Positions 58,719 to 64,000 of a stretch of DNA of 64,000 bases are shown piece by piece (position 1 is the first letter of the stretch; each line of letters begins with the position of its first letter). The notes beneath the pieces are model-generated. The model did not search any database. It had not been told where the DNA came from and saw nothing but the letters and a program-made list of their open reading frames with translations. Both the position numbers and the translations under genes were made by a program. Source of the DNA: Lytechinus pictus (lineage: Eukaryota > Echinodermata > Echinoidea > Temnopleuroida > Toxopneustidae); NCBI RefSeq assembly GCF_037042905.1, contig NC_087245.1, forward strand, positions 24,056,501-24,120,500, read 5' to 3'.

Positions 58719-59997
58719 GTGCACCCCTCCCCCAGCCTACTATACGCTCGGCTTGACTCTCACAGTGGAAGAAGGTGGAAGCATTATGATGATCAAAGCG
58801 ACAAGGATGAGGAAAGAGACGGGGCGATGGCTTGTAACTATTGATTGCTTGATGGATGGATTAAATTCGCCAAGTCCCCTAAACCATGCGATTTTGTGAG
58901 ATTTTTTTTGGTCCGGGGTATATAGGGGGGGAGTCGGGTTCCTAATGGAATCGGAGGGTAATCGCCCCTTCGATTCTTCAAATGATTAATTGAGGAAGGG
59001 GGAAAACTGAAGAAAAAACAAAAGGAGGAAAAATGAACAAAGCATTTATTATGCGCCATCTAAACTATTACGAGACGCAGGAAGGATAAGGAAGAAAACG
59101 GAATGATAAGTGCTTTTGTGTAGATATCTTTGACGCCTACTTATTTTTTATTGAGATAATGTCATTTTAGACGACCCTAGAATCCCTTCCCGAAATCTCC
59201 TAGCAAAATATCCTGGCGCGGCCCATGATATATGGCCAAATAAGGCTCAGTTTTACATCATATAATTTTGAAAAGTATATTGCACCCTTGTCTAAACTTA
59301 AAGTCAATTGGGAACTGAAAGAGATCCCCATTCGGAAATATCTTTGTACCCAATATACCTAGCGATTTCTTGGGCCGAACCCATGAGGAGAGGGCGGCCG
59401 GGGGTCACCATGGCCCTGGGAAGCGGGATGAAGCACCCCCAATATTTTCCTTGGGGTGCCACTTTATTATTATCTATAGGTGCAGCACCCCATATATGCT
59501 GGAAGGTGTGTAAAAATAATAAAAAATTGTAACCAAAATTTTCCTTTGTTTTTTAGTAAAACCTACTTGTTTATTTTTCATTTTATTTTATTTTTTATTT
59601 TTTGCTTTTCAAATTTCTTTGGGTCAAAATGACCTCGTTTTGTAATGAAAACCTTGTTGTTTTTTCTTTTCAAATAAGCATCAGCACCCCTAGTTAAAAA
59701 AATCATTGCCATTTTGACAAGAGTTATGAAAAACTTTTGTAAATACTATAATGATTTTTTTTTTCATATTAGAAGGATGCACAAGAAAAATATTTCATAA
59801 TGTATACATCATATTGGTAATAAATATCATTATATGAGAAGTAAGATTTTCTAAATAAAAAATAAGTCGATGGCGACAATAGTCTAATGTGACTTATCGC
59901 CACTCAAACCAACATAAGATGAAGTTCCCAGGGCCCTGGGGGCCATCCTTGGGCCCCGGCGTGGGCCCAGCATCCGAGAGTGTGTAGCAACAACAAC

Positions 59998-62783
59998 ATA
60001 AAAATTCCCACCATCTGGCATCAAGTGGGGGTGTAGTTGGAGGGTTATTTTCTTTGTTACATTATCTACATTGGTCCCCTAGGAAATGATACCAACCATC
60101 ACTCAATTCGTCATCTCAGCTATCGAGGCTCCCTGTATAGAAATTTTAATATTTCATTTTCCAAATCGGAGACACCATACTGCTTCAAGATTTTGGTGTT
60201 GCGCAATCGCCGAAGTACCTGGGTTGAATTAATTTTATTCGAAGACGAAAATGATGGCCACATGTTCATTTATTTCAAGTGATCAGGAGAAACCAACTCT
60301 AGGTTCGTTATTTTTCATCTCATTAAACAAATTATACAAACAATAAGATGCGGTCATGTAGAGCACGTAGATCTAGGGTTAATAGAATATTTACAGACTT
60401 TCTATTACTCTGAAGTGAAGAATCAAGCTGATCTGGACTGAAGAAGTCGCGGAGTCTTTGCTTTATATTAGACCCATGTATTGATTATGCTGTAGTGTAG
60501 GGCCTACTGCATCGCGGTTCCGTGGCGTGGGGCCCAGGTCCACTGCACTCTAAGCACCAAGGCTATTAATTCCTGTGTTAAAAAAGTGAGTGCACGCGAA
60601 TTAAATGTTGGACTTAAATTACTAGATCTTACCATGGAGCTCCATGACGAAATCTGTTCTTAAATTAGACTCTAGATATTACTAAATTGAAAAAATGTAC
60701 TAGGACTAGGAGTGAGTAGGACCCACTCCTAGTAGTACCACTACCAATGAGGTCCAACATTACATGTATGGACCTCATAGGCGACATCAGTAGTATTTTG
60801 TGTCAGAAATCTTTGTGAAGATGATTATTTTTGTATTTTATCAAAACTACAAGCTATCGTACTGTCTAATCATTACATTTCGATCTCACTAATTGAATAC
60901 ATTGTTAGCAATAAAAAAAATTGAAAGAAATGAAGGGGAACTTATATTTTCACGGCTTTTTCCTGATTTTCTGGGCAACTGCTCTTCTCTTCTGACTCGC
61001 GATCGAAGCTGATATGAAGATCACGTGATTCGCGTTCTCGTCAGCTGATCGGTTGGTTATTCTTTTCGTCAGACGTTAATAATATATATTTTATAATGCT
61101 AGCATTCATCGCTAATTTAGGTGAAAGAGATTGAAGTTAAACAGCGCCAGGTCGGAATCATAATTATTTTGGAAGAGTGTATTTATACACTCGATCTCAT
61201 ACCTGACGTAGACGGCGCTATTCAACAAATGCCCAATCTTCAATATAAAAAATAAAACAGAAAGAACGCCTTGAACACAGGCCAAAATGCCTAACGATTT
61301 CTTCGCGGCATTAACAACTATCGTAAAGGGCGCTCCATTTATTAATAAAGATGGACGTATAGCTGTCTATGGCGACAAAATTTGCCGCAAATATTTACGA
61401 AGAATTGTGAGAAATGGTCTGAAAATGCAACAAAAGAACCGGTGAGTACCGATTAAACATTATCAATTTATTTAATAGAACATATTTAATTACTACAATG
61501 TAACAATTTCTAGATAATATTGCTTAGTTCTAAGCTAGGGAGGCCCAAACGCGCGTGAGCGGAGTCCCACTTTATTAGCACGGGTAAGTATTGGGGTGTC
61601 GCCTAGAGTGCTAGGACCTATAGTACTCGCGCCTGGTCTTTTCTTGGGGTATTGAATTGAAGCCTTTTTGTCCAGAACTTGCTCAACTTTTGCGGCAAAT
61701 TTTGTCACCATAGCCTTGTGCACATTCTCGTTTAATACTGGTTGTCACGTGACACGGCAATGTCGTTAGGCTGTTTGGCCTGTACTCAAGGCGTTCTATC
61801 CGTTATGATTTTATATTATAAAGTCAAAGAGGGGCCTAAGCTTTCGATCCTAGCAGAATCTTCGTCGGAGGCAAAATGACAAACATATAAAGTGGAACAA
61901 CCATAATATAGACCACAAACAAGCTACAGCAACACTAGAAACAAGGAGACAAAAGGGGCATTAGTGAGTAGAGAAGACCAATCAGGTTAGTGAAGGGGAT
62001 GAAAAAAAAGGAGTAGGCAGACACAAAGGGAAGTTAGTGTAAGTAAGGCCAAGAGGGATTAAGATAATGAGGCAGGCAACATCAAACAGGATCTGGAACA
62101 AAACAGTGATAGAGGGATGAATAACTAGAGAATTAGTGAGAGGTGGGTCAAACAGGTTACAAAGAAAGGCTTAATAAACTGGTGCATAAGAGTGGGGGGA
62201 AAAAAGAAGAAAAAGAATGGGGAACAACTGATAATGTGCAAAAGACATATAATTATATATGATAAAGCATTAAACAAACTAAGAGAAGAAGGTAAGTGTA
62301 AATATGTATCTATAAGTGATATGTATATAAATATATCCAAAAAAGAAATGTATATGAAAAAATATATAAATATATACACATATGGTGTAACTGATATGGT
62401 AATCCGCTAGGTGTGACGGGAAAAAACATAAGACTATATAGTAGGAAAGAAAAAAAAATCTGTATATGTGAAAAAGAGGAAGCAAATTGCCTAAAAAGGT
62501 AAAAGCAAATATAGAAGAGAGGGGGTGTATTATGAAGAAACCATAGTATACATGTAAATAAGCAAATGTGGTAAATCTAAAAGAGGTGAGTGGAGAAAAA
62601 ACAAATATATATATATATATATAATAATTATTATATCGCCTGAATAAGGAAGGAAAAATTGGAGCTGAGCTTGTATGAGATATGGGAGGAAAGTAGAGTA
62701 AGAAACTATAATGTAACTATTCAAAAGAGCTGAGGGGAAAAATTATATGTATATATAAATTGAAAGTGGATAGGAAAGAAAAA
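59998..62783. other. Intergenic DNA; inverted ~120 bp segments and small hairpins
   Basis: Two short hairpins stand side by side (60705-60733, arms ACTAGGAGTG; 60747-60778, arms ATGAGGTCCA). The segment 61258-61380 recurs inverted at about 61690-61800 (shared AACGCCTTGA, ACAGGCC, GACAAAATTTGCCGCAAA). A reading frame from ATG 61287 ends at a possible donor at 61441 (CCG/GTGAGT), but the frame conserved between the two copies is a different one, so it is not called a gene. 62180-62760 is A-rich on the plus strand and looks like the 3' part of the retroelement remnant that follows. Confidence 0.4.
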
Positions 62784-63040
62784 TCAGTCGTTCCCCTCTT
62801 GGATGTTCAGGCCATGAGGTTGGGTGGTGCGAAGTCGTCTCATCCAGAGCTTCTCCCTGCTAGTACGGACTGAGTCAGGACGGGTACCTAAAGATTCGAT
62901 GCCCTGTAGCATCATGTCAGTGATGGAGTGGTTGGGGAGGTTAAAATGGCGGCCAACTGGAGTGTCCAGCTTTGCTGTGTTGACGGTGGATCTGTGCCCG
63001 TAGAATCGTTTCTTGAGTGTGGTCTTGGTTTTATATTGAA
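62784..63040 (-). pseudogene. Penelope-like retroelement remnant: end of GIY-YIG endonuclease
   Basis: The minus strand encodes TTLKKRFYGHRSTVN, then DTPVGRHFNLPNHSITDM, ending REKLWMRRLRTTQPHGLN and a TGA at 62784-62786. The T..LK.RF..H and HFN...H...D patterns plus the final E.LWM..L.T..P.GLN are those of the C-terminal GIY-YIG domain of Penelope-like elements. No reverse transcriptase part was found before it, so this is a 5'-truncated copy on the minus strand. Confidence 0.65.
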
Positions 63041-63289
63041 TGAAGCTAATTCCATCAGGTATAGGCCCCTATCAAGTCAAAATCGATACAGGGATCGAGA
63101 GGGGGGGGGGGTGTGGAGCCAAAAATTTCCCAGTCACATGGTATGAAAATGATATTTTTTATGATTGTCCACGATCATTAGGGCAAACCCGTGTGTGGCA
63201 GTACGGTAGCGTGATGAGTAAAAAAAAATAAAAATAAAAGAAAGAAAGAGGGCCAATGTAGGCATACATGGCGCGTGGGAATGAAGTTG

Positions 63290-64000
63290 CTTTATATGTT
63301 CCAAGCGAGTGAAGCAAGCGAGAAAAAAAACTTTTCGTGCAAATCTAAATTTGAAATAGATATCTTAACTTACATTTTTCCTTTTCTTTTCATTAATTCC
63401 CTTCATTTCTTTTTTATCTTGGTTGTAGAACTTTCGGGGGCCCCTAGGCCTAACCCTTCCATCGTGTACCCCCAGTGCAATATCAGCAGGTGGGTCTCGA
63501 TAACTCTGGATATTTAGCAATTAGACCTATTTATAGAAAAACATAACGTTAATGTTTTGACCCCTTCCCCCCCAAAAAAGGAAAAACAATTATAAACTAA
63601 GTTATATACATCCCCCTTTTCTCATTTCGCTTTTTATTTTCTCTATTCCCTCCTTATTTTTTTTTGGGGGGAGGGACCTTTTCGGGGGGCACCGCCCCTA
63701 GCTACGCGCCTACCAGATGAAGAGGCGAGCGAGCAAAACCTTTGTCACTTTTATTACAAATATCAATTTTGCAATAGATTTTGACATAACATTCGGAATT
63801 ATTCTCGCATGCATTTTTCTTTCCTTTTGCTTTTTTATGGCCTTTTATTTCTCTTCCCTTTCTCTTTCTGTCTTTCTTTCTTTCTTTCTTTTCCTTCCTT
63901 CATTCCTTTTCTCTTATCCCGTTTTTTTTTTGGTGAAATCCACTGGACCGGGGATCAAGGGCCAGCCTGCATGCCCCCGGCGGTTTACGCCTCTGCCGTG
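63290..64000. repeat. Repeat-derived region at the right window edge
   Basis: AGCGAGTGAAGCAAGCGAG near 63303, GCGAGCGAGCAAAA near 63725, G/C tracts with CCTAGCTACGCGCCTACC near 63700, a pyrimidine-rich stretch at 63840-63930, and GTTTACGCCTCTGCCG at the very edge are all reminiscent of hAT-like element bodies and ends in this window. Boundaries cannot be set. Confidence 0.4.

Larger units (their letters stand above)
55497..59997. repeat. Tandem duplication, copy B, with insertions
   Basis: It matches copy A from GAACTCTCTTCAATATTAAG to GTGTGTAGCAACAACAAC. Its extra length comes from the 1.7 kb element at 55537-57233 and the MITE at 58462-58718. Differences outside the insertions are scattered substitutions and small indels. 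Confidence 0.85.

Noticed and set aside
60037-60282. 81-codon plus-strand reading frame
   Set aside because: No recognisable domain, no splice context, and no repeat relation; length is within chance for this AT-rich DNA.
61287-61441. First exon of a plus-strand gene (ATG to a CCG/GTGAGT donor)
   Set aside because: The paralogous inverted segment conserves a different frame and no downstream exon was recognised.

Overview
The window is eukaryotic genomic DNA: genes split by GT..AG introns, tRNA-derived SINEs, long (CTA)n microsatellites and dense non-autonomous DNA transposons. The gene content is a cathepsin L-like gene, two intronless class A GPCRs, and a nose-resistant-to-fluoxetine (NRF-6-like) acyltransferase. 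Together with a 3.9 kb foldback transposon resembling the TU family described in sea urchins, this points to a marine invertebrate deuterostome, most likely an echinoid. The species assignment is inference.

Layout. 1-7174: repeats only (end of a large hAT-like element, a TTAA-type element, a 309 bp hAT-like MITE, low-complexity DNA). 7175-11074: a complete foldback element with a 6 bp target duplication. 11075-13800: SINEs and a 0.6 kb inverted-repeat element. 13817-20506 (minus): five exons of a cathepsin L-like protein, from signal peptide to just before the last exon; the catalytic Cys is Asp and the catalytic His is Gln, although the reading frame and splice sites are intact. 20507-31871: mostly unique or repeat DNA holding two paralogous intronless receptors on the plus strand (23703-24752 and 29115-30149). 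31872-52902 (minus): a complete NRF-6-like gene in 17 exons whose phases all agree and which gives a 777-residue protein. Its introns carry many of the transposons, including an element with a 7SL RNA-like head. 52911-59997: a tandem duplication of the upstream flank of that gene. The two copies serve as filled and empty sites for three transposon insertions. 60000-64000: intergenic, with a Penelope-like GIY-YIG remnant.

The four genes do not form an operon and no shared pathway is implied. The receptors look like a local lineage-specific cluster, as is common for chemosensory GPCRs. The cathepsin-like protein is predicted to be secreted or lysosomal and proteolytically inactive. The NRF-like protein is a polytopic membrane acyltransferase. 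All calls rest on reading motifs, splice sites and repeat ends by eye; no database or alignment was run.
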